Source of the DNA: Pristionchus mayeri
Lineage: Eukaryota; Nematoda; Chromadorea; Rhabditida; Neodiplogasteridae
DNA: 64,000 bases
Direction: 5' to 3'
Assembly: GCA_036245805.1 (NCBI GenBank)
Contig: BTRK01000002.1
Coordinates: 24,483,067 to 24,547,066 of the forward strand
Under the pieces are notes generated by a model. It did not search any database. It saw nothing but the letters and a program-made list of their open reading frames with translations, and had not been told where the DNA came from. This document shows positions 24,573 to 37,009 of the stretch, piece after piece. A program made the translations under genes and the position numbers. Every line of letters begins with the position of its first letter. Position 1 is the first letter of the stretch.

Positions 24573-27321
24573 CTACGCGACAGCGGATGATCGAGGAGTG
24601 ATGGAGATGTGCGCTTCCTTCTTCGTCTGAGCATGCAGCTGAATTGTGAGTTTGAGATTATTGCCTCTTCGAATTCCACTGTTCAGATCTAAGCAATGGG
24701 AGTAATCTAGTGATGGTGGATGGAAGTGGAATAGATATCTCACCTGGTCGAGTCTCCTCTGCTGCAGCCAGTAGACGGGCATGATGGCGTGCTTGAGGAT
24801 CGACCAGGGGAGGAGATGACGGCACAACATCTGAGAGGAGAAAGGGATGGAACGAATCGAGACTACGGTGAGCGATTGTGACCATCTTTCTAATCCTCAC
24901 ACTCAGGATGTTCTTACTGTTGAGTGAATATTGTTGATGAATATCGTACTTGGATTTCGTGATTGAAGCATCCAGTGGTGACTCGCACCAATCCGAGAGT
25001 GGAAACTGCCTCTCGAGCGAAGGAATCTGCTGTCACTACGAACATCTCCGAATTCTGCAAGAGCTTGTTCTTTTGATCAATTCTCCCCTCGGCTCTAACC
25101 TTTTTTGAGATGTCGTACTTCTAAAGCAATTATGAGATTTTATTCGACTATTGGAGAAAGATGTCTCCTCTGTCATTGATCGATGGAAGATGTCTTTGAT
25201 CTACCTTGTAATATGTCATATTCGTGGCAACGAGAGCAGGAGTAAGGCACTGCACGCGAATCGAATGGTATTCTCTGGAATTTATTATGTTTAAAAAATG
25301 TTTAAATGTAGGTGTAATCTTACTACAATGTTGAAGATATGACGTACCGATCGATGGCTTCCGAGAGGAATGACATCACGGACTTGGCAGCGCAGTAAGT
25401 GGCAAGACCAGGAATTACGCGGAAACCTAGAAGATCAAAGACCATATGTTTGCGAGGTGAGGTTTTTAGTTGATAAAGTGCCACTGTAATAAGTTTTAGA
25501 GTTCTAATGACATCAACTCGCAGTGACCTCAACGATCTATCTATTTGGAGAATATCAATAATTTCGAGATGAAAGATCACTCTGACCTTGGCTGGAAGAG
25601 AGGACGACGATCTGTCCTCCTCCGTGTCTCTCCATCGGGGGAAGAACCATGGAGAGGAACTGCAGAGGTTACTTTGTATACTTTCTCCAAATGGTACGTC
25701 ACTTGAATTTGTACCATCGTCTAAATCATAATTTACAACACCTCGGCGATTGAATAGAAACTTGATCCAGTTAATGAGAACCACGACTTGCAAAAGATCA
25801 AAGTTCAAACCTCTGCTGATCCGAGGGCGTTCACTCTCATTATCATGGAGTCTGCCTCTGGATTATCGCCGTATCTCTCAAGATTCTCACGACCAACACC
25901 GACTGAGTTTACTGAAAGATCAAATATGGAGTATTCGGAGGGGTTTCTAGAGCGATGAATTCTAATGTCTACCTTTGCAGAATTGAACCATTTTCTGATA
26001 CCAAGAATTACTGAAATTCTTGGTGTCAGAAAATGGTTTTTAGTATGAATAGCATCATTCTGTCAATAATCTGAATACGAACCAACGAGTCCAATGTCGA
26101 TGACGTTGAGGAAAGTTCTTAGTTTGTTGTAGTCGTCCTTAGCGAAGTCGAACAGGTACGTCTTCACGTCAGCGTTGTGATTCAATTCTGTAGAGTCCAA
26201 ATATGATTCCGCTTCTATGAACAGATGAGGAAGGAGAGTGATGATCGAATGCCTTTCAATATCTACTACGAGCAGAGCGAGGATAAATGAGTGACCAGAT
26301 TCGGAAATAATGATTCTCACCCAGATATCCCTTGACATCGCTCAGCTTCTGTGCTGATCGACCGATGAGGACGAATTTCTTGATTCCTCTGGAAGATCAA
26401 AGATCAGATATCAAGACAGATCAAATATCGAACCTTCTTGCCAACTCGTATGTGTATGCCTTTCCGATTCCATCAGTCCCTCCAGTGACGACTGTAATTT
26501 ACCCCTTTTGTTCGCATATTTTAAATGTTATTTTTACTCGATAAAGTTGATTGTAATCTATGCATCGATCTTGTAAGCTAAATGACATGCACACAGACAC
26601 TGTTTCTTTGGTTCCCAGCCATCAGAGAGTGTTTTCAAAGATTGTCCCTGGGTGGAACTGCTAGATGGTATCTCCCTCTCCCCCCCCCTTCTCCTCTCTC
26701 ATCAGTCCTCGACTCTTCCTCTACCCTCTCAAGTCTGCTCCCACACATCACTTTAGGAGGGAGACAGATTCAATTTCCCGATATGAAAACCCGAACGTGC
26801 GTAAAACTCCTTAGTGACCCCACTAATAATGCATGCAGAATGGCATCACATTTCCCTTCCCTCTCGGAATCATTGAATAGCACTGTATACTCTCACTCTA
26901 TATACTCTACTCATGTTCGATGATCTCCGTACAAGAAAGGAGGGAAAGTTGGTCTTGACCCAATACGTGTAGAGGCTGATCCACAGTAATTTGAGGATCG
27001 CAACCACTACTCTACTCTGATCCAAGCAAAGGAAATGATTTTACTTCCTAGAAATACCCTTTCGTCAGCATAATATTTTTTAGCACCTTGTTGAAATTTC
27101 TTCGTTGAGTCAGTGCTCTCTGTTCACTGACCAGTCCATCTGAGTCTATACTTGTCCATGTCTGGCTGCCAGAATCTGGGGGCGATCAGATAGACGAAGA
27201 CGGAGTGAACGAGGGCGAAGAAGGTGCGGACCAGTCGATACGAGAGGTACACTCGACCGATGTCCCACAAGAGATCAACGATCATCTCTGCAAGTACCTG
27301 AATTATTTTAAGTGACAACAT
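24573..27321 (-). CDS. 17-beta-HSD12-type short-chain dehydrogenase/reductase
   Basis: A membrane-associated SDR of the hydroxysteroid dehydrogenase/3-ketoacyl-CoA reductase group (LET-767/STDH-like in nematodes), acting on steroids or very-long-chain fatty acyl-CoA at the ER. About eleven exons run from the ATG at 27321 to TAG 24573-24575, about 330 residues. The N-terminus is hydrophobic. The cofactor motif [19 protein letters not shown] is split by introns. [17 protein letters not shown] (NNVG-like), IVVLSSSQ with the catalytic Ser, and [12 protein letters not shown] with the YxxxK pair follow, then [10 protein letters not shown]. The C-terminus [12 protein letters not shown] lacks a clear KKxx ER signal. 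The intron between the NADP-binding and active-site exons contains a near-perfect hairpin. Which of the paralogous SDRs this is cannot be told from motifs. Confidence 0.88.
25986..26038. repeat. Near-perfect intronic hairpin
   Basis: Two arms of about 24 nt, AACCATTTTCTGATACCAAG and its mirror CTTGGTGTCAGAAAATGGTT, are separated by a loop of a few bases. The stem pairs throughout apart from one G-U pair on one strand. It lies in an intron of the dehydrogenase gene. It may be a small foldback insertion or a hairpin RNA precursor. Confidence 0.6.
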
Positions 27322-28777
27322 AGGCACAATTTCAATAAACGCAGAAAGTTAGAGATTTCATCTACAGATTGTCCCTATCTCGAAAAGTTCTTCCGACGTT
27401 GTTTTTGCTGTAGATCTCACGAGAGATACGATGGTTTTCTAGGAAAATCGAGAGCGAAAGTACAGAGTAGAGAAGGAGTTCCACGGCAAAAAGCAGGCTC
27501 GGCCAAACCAGAAGAGGGGGGGCCACTTTCTCCGTATGAGAGCTTATCGAGAGATTACTACTGGGTCGAGTGATCACAGAACTGGAGAAGGGAAAAGAAG
27601 AGGGGAGGAAGACTTGTTCCCAGTCTTTTTGTGGTATCGAACAATTGAAAGAGACAATAACTGTACGAAGGAACGATTCAAAGTTTAAGGAAGGTTCAGA
27701 AATTGACTTCTGGGGCTGAACAAAAACTGGCATTGAAAAGAGCTCGTTGAAGTAAATTGGCTACTTGAGAAATCGTCAGAGATTTCGCACAGAAACCTGC
27801 AGAGCGACACATTTTGCCCACAGTTTTCGGAAAGAATGCGCGCGGGGTGGAAGGACAAGTGAGGGAAGGAGACACTCCCGGGGGTCTAGACCCTCCTCCT
27901 CCTTCCCTTCATTCATTTTCGTACTGTTCGATAGCGAAAGTCAGTAAGGAGTGCATGTGTATCCAGAGAGTAGTCGCATGATTACATTTACACCATGCGA
28001 GGGAGGATCTCGAATCTTGGAACTATATAATATCCGTACGCTTTTGCGTTCGAATTGTCTAAAGACTCAAGAGACCACTGCTGATCGAATTATTTTGTGA
28101 AGATGGACTCTTAATGGACAAGGAAGAACAGTATAAGGAATGCTCAAAACGAATGCTCGAATTCTCTTCAAGAACTTCCCGAGATCGTTCAGTATTGAAC
28201 TCAAAGTGAAGGATGTGGAAGATAGAGGAAGGGGGGGGGGATTACTCAATTCCTCTTGCATCTTTCTGACCCCATGGACACGAGTCTATGAGGCGTGAGC
28301 ACCCTTTGAGGACGGATCAGAACCGAGAGACGGGGAGGGAACGATTTTGAGTTCTATGTAGTGCAGAATACAAACATACACGATTTCCGAGAGCCCGATT
28401 ATGATCGAATTTTAAACAGATGAGTTTGTTATATAGAAACGCAGTGGGTGCGGAAAAGGGTCTCTGCAGAAGGGACAACGGGTACCTGGGGCGACGGGAT
28501 GAGAGGGAGACGGAGAGGATGAGAGGAGTGCGCGTATCTAGAGGGGATCTGACACAGATCACAGAAGAGATAACCCCTATCGGGAGGAGGAATGGACTTA
28601 TGGATGGGGAGGGAGGGGGAGGAGAGGAGGGGAATGCACGATGGGATCGGGGAGAGATTAGCATGCTGAAGCTCGTTTCATCCTTCATTACTCATTTATT
28701 TTATATAAGAAGGAAAAGTATGAGTTTTCCATCTACGATATAGTGCCAAGGAAGCGTGCTTCGATACCAAGACCAAT
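27322..28777. other. Gene-poor stretch upstream of the dehydrogenase
   Basis: About 1.45 kb without a supported gene. The frame 27362-27733 (-) is hydrophobic and Ser-rich, lies upstream of the dehydrogenase in the same direction, and shows no domain. Its splice relation to the dehydrogenase start is not evident. Confidence 0.4.
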
Positions 28778-28974
28778 GAAACGCCGCTGCACACAAACGC
28801 TACTCAATTCATTTCGAAGATTGTGATTATCCAGATTATGAGAATGATCTACCAGTTAAATTCATGGAGGAAGAAGGAGAATATCTACCATTCATGTTGC
28901 AATTAGAGTGCTGGAAGGACGATCTGGAAAATCGTAAATATGGTCATACAAACGTGACGAAGGGCAAATATTGA
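28778..28974 (+). pseudogene. Orphan exon with QLECWK core, copy 1
   Basis: A frame without an initiator ATG encodes an acidic peptide (FEDCDYPDYENDLP, then YLPFMLQLECWKDDLENRKY) and ends at TGA 28972-28974. A related peptide is encoded on the opposite strand about 300 bp away. I do not recognise the family. The missing start and isolated position suggest a gene fragment. Confidence 0.35.
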
Positions 28975-29205
28975 TATTTTGGAGACTGATAATATTGATG
29001 TCACATATACCCTTAGTTTATATCGTATTTTGTATGGGTTGAGCTTCTCATTTGCATATTAGAACGAATAATCTAAAAATAGCAGACCAACGCTCACTCT
29101 TGCGGAAGACGAAGGCAGAATGTAAATATTTTTTACCGATTAAAGTGGAAAAAATGATCCTGAATAGATTATGTATCGATTGCAATCAACTCTTCCTATA
29201 GTTGT

Positions 29206-29442
29206 TCAACTCATTTGTGAGATACGACCGCTCGAAGGTTTGGAAAGAGCCCAGAATTGTTCTTCCTTCCAGCACTCTAGTTGAAATGTAGTTGCAGTTT
29301 CAACAGCTATCGAATTGTTCTGATTGCTTATCATATCATCATTACAGTCATCCGAATGGAATCTCAGTGTCTGATGAAGTGACATCGGCAGTGATTGACG
29401 TGTCTTCATTTCTCCATAGTTTGATATTTCTAAATTATGCAC
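29206..29442 (-). CDS. Unrecognised small protein with QLECWK core, copy 2
   Basis: A 78-residue open frame starting with ATG. It has an acidic stretch (SDDCNDDMISNQNN) and then TTFQLECWKEEQFW. The order acidic region then QLECWK plus acidic residues matches copy 1 on the other strand, so the two look like diverged inverted copies. No known domain is recognised. Confidence 0.35.
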   Translation of the reverse strand: MHNLEISNYGEMKTRQSLPMSLHQTLRFHSDDCNDDMISNQNNSIAVETATTFQLECWKEEQFWALSKPSSGRISQMS

Positions 29443-30052
29443 GTTTGCTTCAGGAAAGTATGCGCTAGTTGTTATCTCCCAACGCTAGTTGTTGTTGAGG
29501 AAATTCGCGTCATTCTGATATCCATTACTCAGTCGTATCCATCGAGGGGAACACCTCTATAGACTATAGTGGGGAGAGTTGTCGGTATCAGAGAGACGTC
29601 AGTCGTCAGACGCTGAGATAGTGTCAAAAAGGCAGAGAGACCCCTTCCCTTCCTCATACCCCTTCCCTTCCTTGACCGAGAGAGGTCGCGGCCTCTCGGT
29701 CTCTCGTGTGTTTCTTATAGTCTGTTTATTCGCGAGTTTCTAAGCTGTTAGCACGGCTACCCATACTCTTCTGAGTTTGGAAGGCCTCACTGCTCGGTCC
29801 GTGTCACTTGCCCCAGGCACGTTAACCGACAGTGATGCACTGCGATCAGCGAGGAAGTGAAGGGTCCCGACCGGGATTAGGGCAGCGATAGGTTTCGCTC
29901 CCGCATACGCGTCTCTCTTCCCTTCTCCTGACCCCTCTTCTCTCTCTTTCTCCCGCACTCTCTTCCCTTTCCACACTCTCTCACCCTCCCTCTTCTCTCC
30001 CCTTTTCCTGTCTTTCTTCTCTGTCTCTCTCCTTCTGTCTCACTCTCTCGCG

Positions 30053-31082
30053 ATGACCATCGATCCCGAACTGCGCACGCAGTTCTCGCAGCAGCAGAAG
30101 TCGATCGATGGCCTGACCGAGCTCGTTCGTCTCCTTGTCTGCCATCTTGTCAAGTCGCCCCCCCGCGGCCTCATCCTCCCTCGATCTCAAGGCAGCCATG
30201 GCCTCTGTCCTCTCCCAGAAGGACACGCTAGACGGCAAGGCCACTCGGGCGGTTCTTGTGAACGTCCCCGAGGGAGAGAACGAGGAGGATACGGTAAGTA
30301 AGGACAAGGCGATGCTGCTGAGGATCTTCCAGGAGATTGACAATCCTGATCTGACCAAGCTGCTGTCAGAGGAGAAGGTAACGTTTTTCCGACATCCGAA
30401 GGTAAGAAGAGATGGGAGTTCCCACCCTCGGATCATCAAGATCCAACTGGACAGTGCTGCCTCTCGCACTCTGTTCCTCGCTGAGGCGATCCGTGTGAAG
30501 TGCGGACGCCTCACTGGTTCCACTCGGGCGTACATTCGTCCCGATTATACGATGGACCAGCTCTCTCTCGAGCGAAAGCTCAAGAGAGAGGCGTACGAGA
30601 GGAATCTGGAGGTAGGCCAGATCCGATTCGTGGTGAGAAACCTGGAAATTGTCCAATTGAGAGAGTGCAGAAATCTCCCTGAAGATATGCAGGCAGAGAT
30701 GCATAAGAGAGCATCGAGAGAGGGCAGCGAGAGTGTCCCTTCCCTCTTCTCAACTCTCTCCCATTTCTCCCACTCTCTCGGTGCCAATCCCTTCTTCGCA
30801 GATAGATCTCAGGGATCCTCTCGTTCTCGTGGTCGATCGAGCAATCGTGGTGGTCGTGGTCGAGGGAATTCCTCTCTCTCGTCACTCTCTCGTGGTGGAA
30901 CCCAATCTAGGACTCGTACTCGCACTCGTCCGTCTTCTGGAGGGATGCCCGGTGAGCCGGCCGCCAAGGCTCCCCACGTTGCCACGTTGTCCCCTTCTGT
31001 CGAGCATCCCACTCCCTCTGACTCTCCTATCGTCTCTTCCTCCCCCACTCACAACGAGGGTCACACTCTCACACTCGGCTAG
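30053..31082 (+). pseudogene. LINE ORF1, RNA-binding protein, frameshifted
   Basis: It starts MTIDPELRTQFSQQQK in one frame and continues in the +1 frame from about 30135 to the stop at 31080-31082. The switch sits at a run of seven C at about 30159-30165; the two frames join exactly if that run had one C fewer. The product has an N-terminal helix-prone segment, a central region (AVLVNVPEGENE, YERNLEVGQIRFVVR) and a basic Ser/Arg/Gly tail typical of nucleic-acid binding. It should bind LINE RNA. Slippage, copy decay or a sequencing error in the C run are all possible. Confidence 0.75.
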
Positions 31083-31229
31083 GTCATTCCTCTAGGGGTT
31101 CCTCTGTCTATCCCCTCTCTCTCGCTCTCTGCACCCTCCTCACCCCAGTGCACTCTCTCACCTCATCCCATCACTTCCCTCTCCCTCCCTCCTTCTTCTC
31201 TTCCATCGTCTGGGTCATTTCCCCCTCTT

Positions 31230-34058
31230 GTCCCCTCCCCACCATCACGCAGCCTGCCATTCTCTCATCCTAATAGTCGCTCCCGTTCAATCAAATGCTC
31301 GTTGATTAATTGTCGCTCTGTGCTCTCTAAAATCCACACTCTAGAACAGTATGCTCTATCTTCAGACCTTTCCATTCTGAACCTAACTGAAACGTGGGCT
31401 TCTCCCTTTACTTTAACTGACGCGATGCTTTCCTTTGACCGATACATAGTGTACAGAGCCGATCGAGACCCCTCTATCGCAGGTGGCGGAGTCGCCATTC
31501 TTGTTGATAGTACGCTCCCCTCCTCCTTGATATCATCCCAATCCTTTTCTGTTTACTGCCAACTAGTATCATGTCAGGTCACCCTCACTTTATCCATTTC
31601 CGTGATCCTAATTTGTGTCTATCGCAGCCCTTCGTGTTGTATTGAGTCCTTTAACGATTCCCTTGAGTATATCTATGATCTGAACTGTTCCCATCTCTCC
31701 CCCATTATTTTAGTAGGTGATTTTAACTGCAAGGAAATTGATTGGCCCTCTCTCTCCCTCTCTTCGACCAATCCTCATTCCAATGCTCTTCTATCTTTCT
31801 CCCGATCTCTTCCTCTCCATCAAATAGTCTCCTCGCCTACTCGTAATCTAAATATTCTCGATCTTGTTTTTACTTCTCATATTCATCTCGTCGACGATTG
31901 TGTTGTCGAACCTCCTCTCCCTTCTCTCGATCACTCTGTTGTCCGATTCTCTCTTCCCATATCTCTTCCTCCCCATTCCCACGCACCCCGTAGAGACTAC
32001 AGTCGAGTCGATTGGAGCGCAGTCTGCTCTCAGATTGACGCTGTCGACTGGACCTCTCTGCTATCCTCCTCTTCCGACCCCGATTTTCTCTACTCTAGTT
32101 TCCTCGAAATAGTTCACTCTATCATAGACAACTTCGTACCACTTCGCTCATTCAATCGAAAGCGTATCCGTTTCTCCTCTCGCTCCATTCGCCTATTACG
32201 TAAATGTAGGAAGTCATATATGAGGCGATCCATCACTGACTATTTCTCTGCATGCCGTTCACTTAAACAATCTATTAAGCACACCGCTAGGAATAGGGAA
32301 AACCGTCTGGCAAAATCGAATAACCTCAAAGCTTTCTTCTCTTATGCAAGTACGCGAATAAAAGATCAATCCGATACTATCCCCTCACTAGTCTCTCCCG
32401 ACGGTTCTCTCTGCGTTTCTGACACATCAAAAGCATGTGGACTAGCTCGTCATTTCACTGCTTCGTACAATAGCACCTCCCCTCCTATCCCTCTCTCTTG
32501 CACTCTTTCTTCCCCCACATCTATTGATTACGTCGACATTTCCCCTCTCCTCGTAGCTAAGTTTCTCTCTCGTCTCCCACCCCGCTCATCCACTTCTCCC
32601 GATCACATCCCTTACATCTTCCTTAAACATACTGCCCCTCACATTTGCATTCCTCTCTCCATACTGTTCAATAGATTCTTACTCCATGGCGCTTCTCCTT
32701 CCATTTGGAAAACTGCCAAAGTCAAGGCAATCTATAAGCGTAAGGGCCCGAAAAACACTGCCTCCTCGTACCGACCCATCTCACTTACTTGATCCTCTTC
32801 CAAAGTTATGGAGAAAATCGTAGGCGAGACTCTCTGGAAGTACCTTTCCGAGAACAATCTCATCTCCCCTTACCAACACGGTTTCCGCCCACGTAGATCG
32901 TGCACCTCTGCACTTCTTAACTCTTTCTCTCAATGGCACTCTGCACTTAACGATGGTCACTACATTTCTGTTGCATTTATCGATTTCTCGCGTGCCTTTG
33001 ACTCTATCCCGATCAACTTACTCATCCACAAATGCTCACTTCTAGGCATTTGTGGATCCCTCTTATCTTGGATTCGTTCGTTCTTACTCGGTAGATCACA
33101 ATCAGTATCAGTCAATACCTCTTCCTCCCCCTCTTTCCCTGCCCACTCAGGCGTGCCTCAAGGCTCTGTCTTAGGGCCTCTTCTCTTCTCCCTCTACATT
33201 AGTGACCTACCCTCCCTACTTCCTCCAAATGTTCGCTGTATTCTTTATGCCGATGATGCCAAACTCTGGTCTTACTCTGATCCTGCCTCTCTCCAATCCT
33301 CTCTTGATATCCTTTTTAAGTGGTCCTCTGATTGGGGCCTTACCGTATCCCTCACTAAGACCGAGACAATGCTTATAGGAAGGTCACATCCTCCCTCTAT
33401 CTTTACTCTTAATGGTATTTCTCTTCCTACCGTATCCCAATTCACCGACTTAGGAATTACATACTCTAATAAACTAGAATTTAGTGCTCACATATCTAGT
33501 AAGATCTCAAAGGCCCGTTCTCGTTGCTCATACATCTTGCGCACCTTCGTATCAAAAAATCCTCAGCTTTATTCTCGACTTTTTGTCACATACGTCCGCC
33601 CCATCCTCGAATATTGTTCTGAACTTTGGTCACCTCAAAGTAGGGATTTGTCTAATAGCATCGAGCGTGTCCAGTGCAAATACACCAAATCTGTACTCCT
33701 TAAATGTCGCGTCCCTAACAGGTCTTATCCTGATCGCCTACGTTATTTCCATTTAGAACCTTTAGAGTATCGTCGTACAATTATTGACTTAGCATTCGTA
33801 TATAAAGTTATTCACGAAGATGTAGACATAGGCTGCCCTTCCTTTCTCCTCCTAGCCCCCCCTCGACCTAGGCGCCCCAATCTCTTCCAGTTACGTAAAC
33901 ATCGTTCCATATCTGCTTTTTACCACACATTTCTCACAAATAGAGTTGTGCCCTTATGGAACCGTATCCCTAATAATATTGTAATCTCTAGAAATAGTGA
34001 ACTGTTCTCGCTCAGAGCTAGAGCTATAAATAGTATTGATTATTCTCATTATCTCTAA
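31230..34058 (+). pseudogene. LINE ORF2, endonuclease and reverse transcriptase, one in-frame stop
   Basis: The endonuclease half shows LINCRSVLSK, NLTETW, VGDFNCKEIDW and SLDHSVV, the expected catalytic Asn, Glu, Asp/Asn and Asp-His positions. The reverse transcriptase half shows SPYQHGFRPRRSC, VAFIDFSRAFD, SGVPQGSVLGPLLF and YADDAKLW, followed by the CR1/jockey-type tail (TYVRPILEYCSELWSPQ). A single TGA at 32790-32792, inside the conserved YRPISLT block, separates the halves and both sides stay in the same frame. The start codon is uncertain; the frame is open upstream of 31302. Confidence 0.85.
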
Positions 34059-34343
34059 TTCACTCTCGCTTGTAACTGACGGCTATACTCCCTTTGTCAT
34101 CTAGATATGACATCGTAATTATCATGATTCTAATTTTCACTGTAACATCTATTTTATACCTCTGCACTGTCGCATGATAAAGAATTATTATTAGAGAGAT
34201 GGGCCGAAAATACAACCTATCACTGTTCTCTCTCCCTCCTCCCCTCTCCTCTCTTATCTTTTCTCCCTTCTCATCCTGTTGTTTCATTCTCTAAAACTGC
34301 CGTCTCTACGCCGATTTTCGTCTTTTCCTCTCAAGATTCAACG

Positions 34344-35566
34344 ATGACAAAGTGAGTTTATCGATTTATCATCTCGGAAACTACGATCTACTTTCCACAT
34401 AGATTTTCTTCATCTTTTGATTGTATCAGACTAGTGATTAATCGAGTGATTAATATTGAGAAGATAGACCTGCTGTTTGCAGCAATCCCGAGGCCCTTCC
34501 TGACCCCTCACCGATCTCGCCTACCGTATACCCGCCAGTGGAATCGATCGATCGATCTTCTCTGCCTCCTCCACCGTATGCCGCGGCCCTCTCGTTCCCG
34601 AAAGCAGACGAGGGACAACCACCCAGCTACCAGCTCACACCCAGTACGGTACTCGAGTGTTATTGATTGATTGAATGATCATCACCTTCTCACTTTCGAA
34701 GGTTGTTTCTTATTGCGACTTCTCGATGACGGATGACCCAATAGAGAGATAGAGTCCGCATAGATGATTCTGTGTCGAGAAAATTATCTGATTATCTGAG
34801 GAAAAGTAGTATAATTATTGATCAATAAATCGATTAGATGACATAAATGATTGGGATTATCGATAGGATCATTCCAATCATTCTACTCCCTCTCTTCAGA
34901 TCTCTCTGGTCCTCCCATCATCGTCTACGTCGATGACGGCACGAGTGAGCGATGTCTCATGTGTGTCAGTACTTTTAGTTTATTATTTACTTTATTAAAA
35001 GTTATTTTTAATTTGAACTGAACTCTAGAATAAGTTCTAGAGAGAGTTCGCCCTCTCGCTCCGATCACAATCGTTTGCTAATACGATTTATCGGTCTGCA
35101 AACATTTTGTACACGCAAATAGCTCAACTCTCGCGTGACATCACTACGGCAAGGGATTCAATAGAGGGTTGAAAAGGAGTCTAGAGCCAGTCTAGCAAGG
35201 ATCCATTGACCAAATAATATGTTTTTAAATCTTTCGAGGTTTGTATCTAAAAATTGTCCGTTGAAATGAAATCATCCATGTTCCAATCGAATTTCCAGGA
35301 AAGTAAGTGCAATAAACAATAGAAAATAATCGTGAGCAGATCGCAGAGATTATTCAACGACGAGTATAAATTACTGGGAATGTGAATGGGGTGGATTGAG
35401 TGTTGTTCCTCTGCAGGGAGGTCCTCTCCGTGCTGATATTTCGTACTGCGCCCTCCTCTGCGTCATCCTCACTGTGATCCTCACGTTCCCCCTCGGTCTC
35501 GTCCTTCTCTGCTGTCTCCCCTGTCTATTCACGAGGAAGTGCACGAGGTGCGGAGAAGTCTACTGA
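34344..35566 (+). CDS. BRI3-like (brain protein I3) Pro-rich membrane protein
   Basis: Four exons, 34344-34351, 34483-34643, 34900-34964 and 35417-35566. The N-terminal half is Pro-rich with PPPPY and QPPSY, potential WW-domain ligands. After CLMCGG comes one hydrophobic segment (ISYCALLCVILTVILTFPLG), a Cys-rich juxtamembrane CCLPCLF, and CTRCGEVY at the end. A CxxC before and a CxxCG after a hydrophobic stretch is the arrangement of BRI3/LITAF-like proteins of the endolysosomal membrane. Donors were chosen as GTACGG and GTCAGT because only these keep the CxxC pair in frame. Initiator exon 1 encodes just MTN. A LINE ends about 150 bp upstream. Confidence 0.78.
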
Positions 35567-37009
35567 GAAATCACTTGACGTCGCTCAACCTTTGCATTCC
35601 ACCTTTACCTTAATGCAATGGGGAATTCTAAGGTAGGAGGGGGTCTTACACATCTAACTATCTACTTGTTTTCCCATAATGTTTAGCCTTTTTTCAACGT
35701 TGTCCTATAACAGATCATGACCATTTATACTGTTATTTTGCTCTCATATTCTGCAGCCTTGTTTTTACAGTAATTCAACTCCGATTCTGATTCCGATAAT
35801 CTTCCCCTTATTAGAAATGCGCATGTGGTCGATTCTCTCGTTAATTCTTATCAGTAGAAAAACAAGTTCCCATCACCTGCTTTCACTATACTTGCCAACT
35901 CAGCCCTTCTCCTCGGCCATCCTTATCTTCTGATTCTTCCCCTTATCACACTCCTTAGATCCCTTCGCTTCGCTGTCATTCCACTCTCAACTTGTGAACT
36001 CGCGATAAAAATTATTGAACAATGAAATTATATACTACGAATATAAACGACATTTAATTTTTCATTATACTGAAAGAGAGGAATGAATACCTTTGTTCCT
36101 CTCTCGAACATCTAATGATTTTGAGGCCACTATCATATTATCGGATGCTTCAAGTTTAGAAAGAATATAAAAGAGAATGATCAGAACAATGCAAACTCAA
36201 GCCTCCTTTTCAATGGTGTAGGCTCAGAGGCATTATATGAAAAAAGTGATGCACCTTCTTCTAATTAACCTATGTATTGTAAGTTCAAATTTACAAGTGA
36301 ATCGACTAGGAAAGCACGAAGAGTAAATTCACTGAATAAATTCATATATGAGCTCTTTGTACGCATTTTTAAATGCCAAATATATATTGAAAGAAATCAG
36401 AAGTGAATAATATTCCGTCCCTTCTATCTGTGTTCCACGAAAAGGATGCTGCCCTCGGAATTCTTGTATCTTAACAGCACAAGTTCGCTGCAAAACCGTC
36501 TAGTTTCCCTCTCTTCCCATTAAAATTTGTCACTTCGATGAAACATTAAGTTAATTCTCTATACAATCAAAATTAAAAGGAAAAACTCAAGTTGCCGCTG
36601 TATCCCTGATCATTGCCTGATCAGCGCGGGGCATTCCCTGTGTATGGAAGGATTCTCTCTCCATTACTCTCCTTTCCCAGTCTTCTTAGCGTATATCGCG
36701 ATTTTATTTTTAAATTTAATTTTGAAAAAATACACCCTGGGTTCTCTTTGGGCTCAATTACAAGGCCAGTATGCATAAATTCTATTCATTTACGATGGAT
36801 TTTGAAGGAATTTCCCTACGTAAACAATATGTAATACGTGTCTATAGCCGACCTTTCTCATCAATACACACCACACCATTCCACAAAATAGACCTTGTTG
36901 TTTGAATATATTGTTTTCGTACTTTTTTTTATCACAAGAACTCTTATATTTCAATATTTAATTCTTTCTTTTACGCAAAAGAGTAACTAACGCTAGAGAC
37001 GGACTCCGT
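35567..37009. other. AT-rich gene-poor stretch
   Basis: About 1.4 kb of AT-rich DNA with no supported gene. The frame 36613-36834 (+) has no recognisable content. The left arm of the inverted duplication begins near 37010. Confidence 0.45.

Larger units (their letters stand above)
29570..34200 (+). mobile_element. Nearly full-length CR1/jockey-like non-LTR retrotransposon
   Basis: A LINE with a GC-rich 5' region, ORF1 (30053-31082) and ORF2 (about 31230-34058), followed by about 140 bp of 3' UTR ending near AATTATTATTAGAG. Both ends are approximate because no target-site duplication was identified. ORF2 has an apurinic-type endonuclease and a reverse transcriptase with YADD. The element stops about 150 bp before the start codon of the BRI3-like gene in the same orientation. 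It carries only one frameshift and one in-frame stop, so insertion was recent or the family is still active elsewhere. Confidence 0.88.

Noticed and set aside
29740..30535. Minus-strand frames over LINE ORF1
   Set aside because: They are antisense shadows of ORF1, and the plus-strand frames match LINE architecture.
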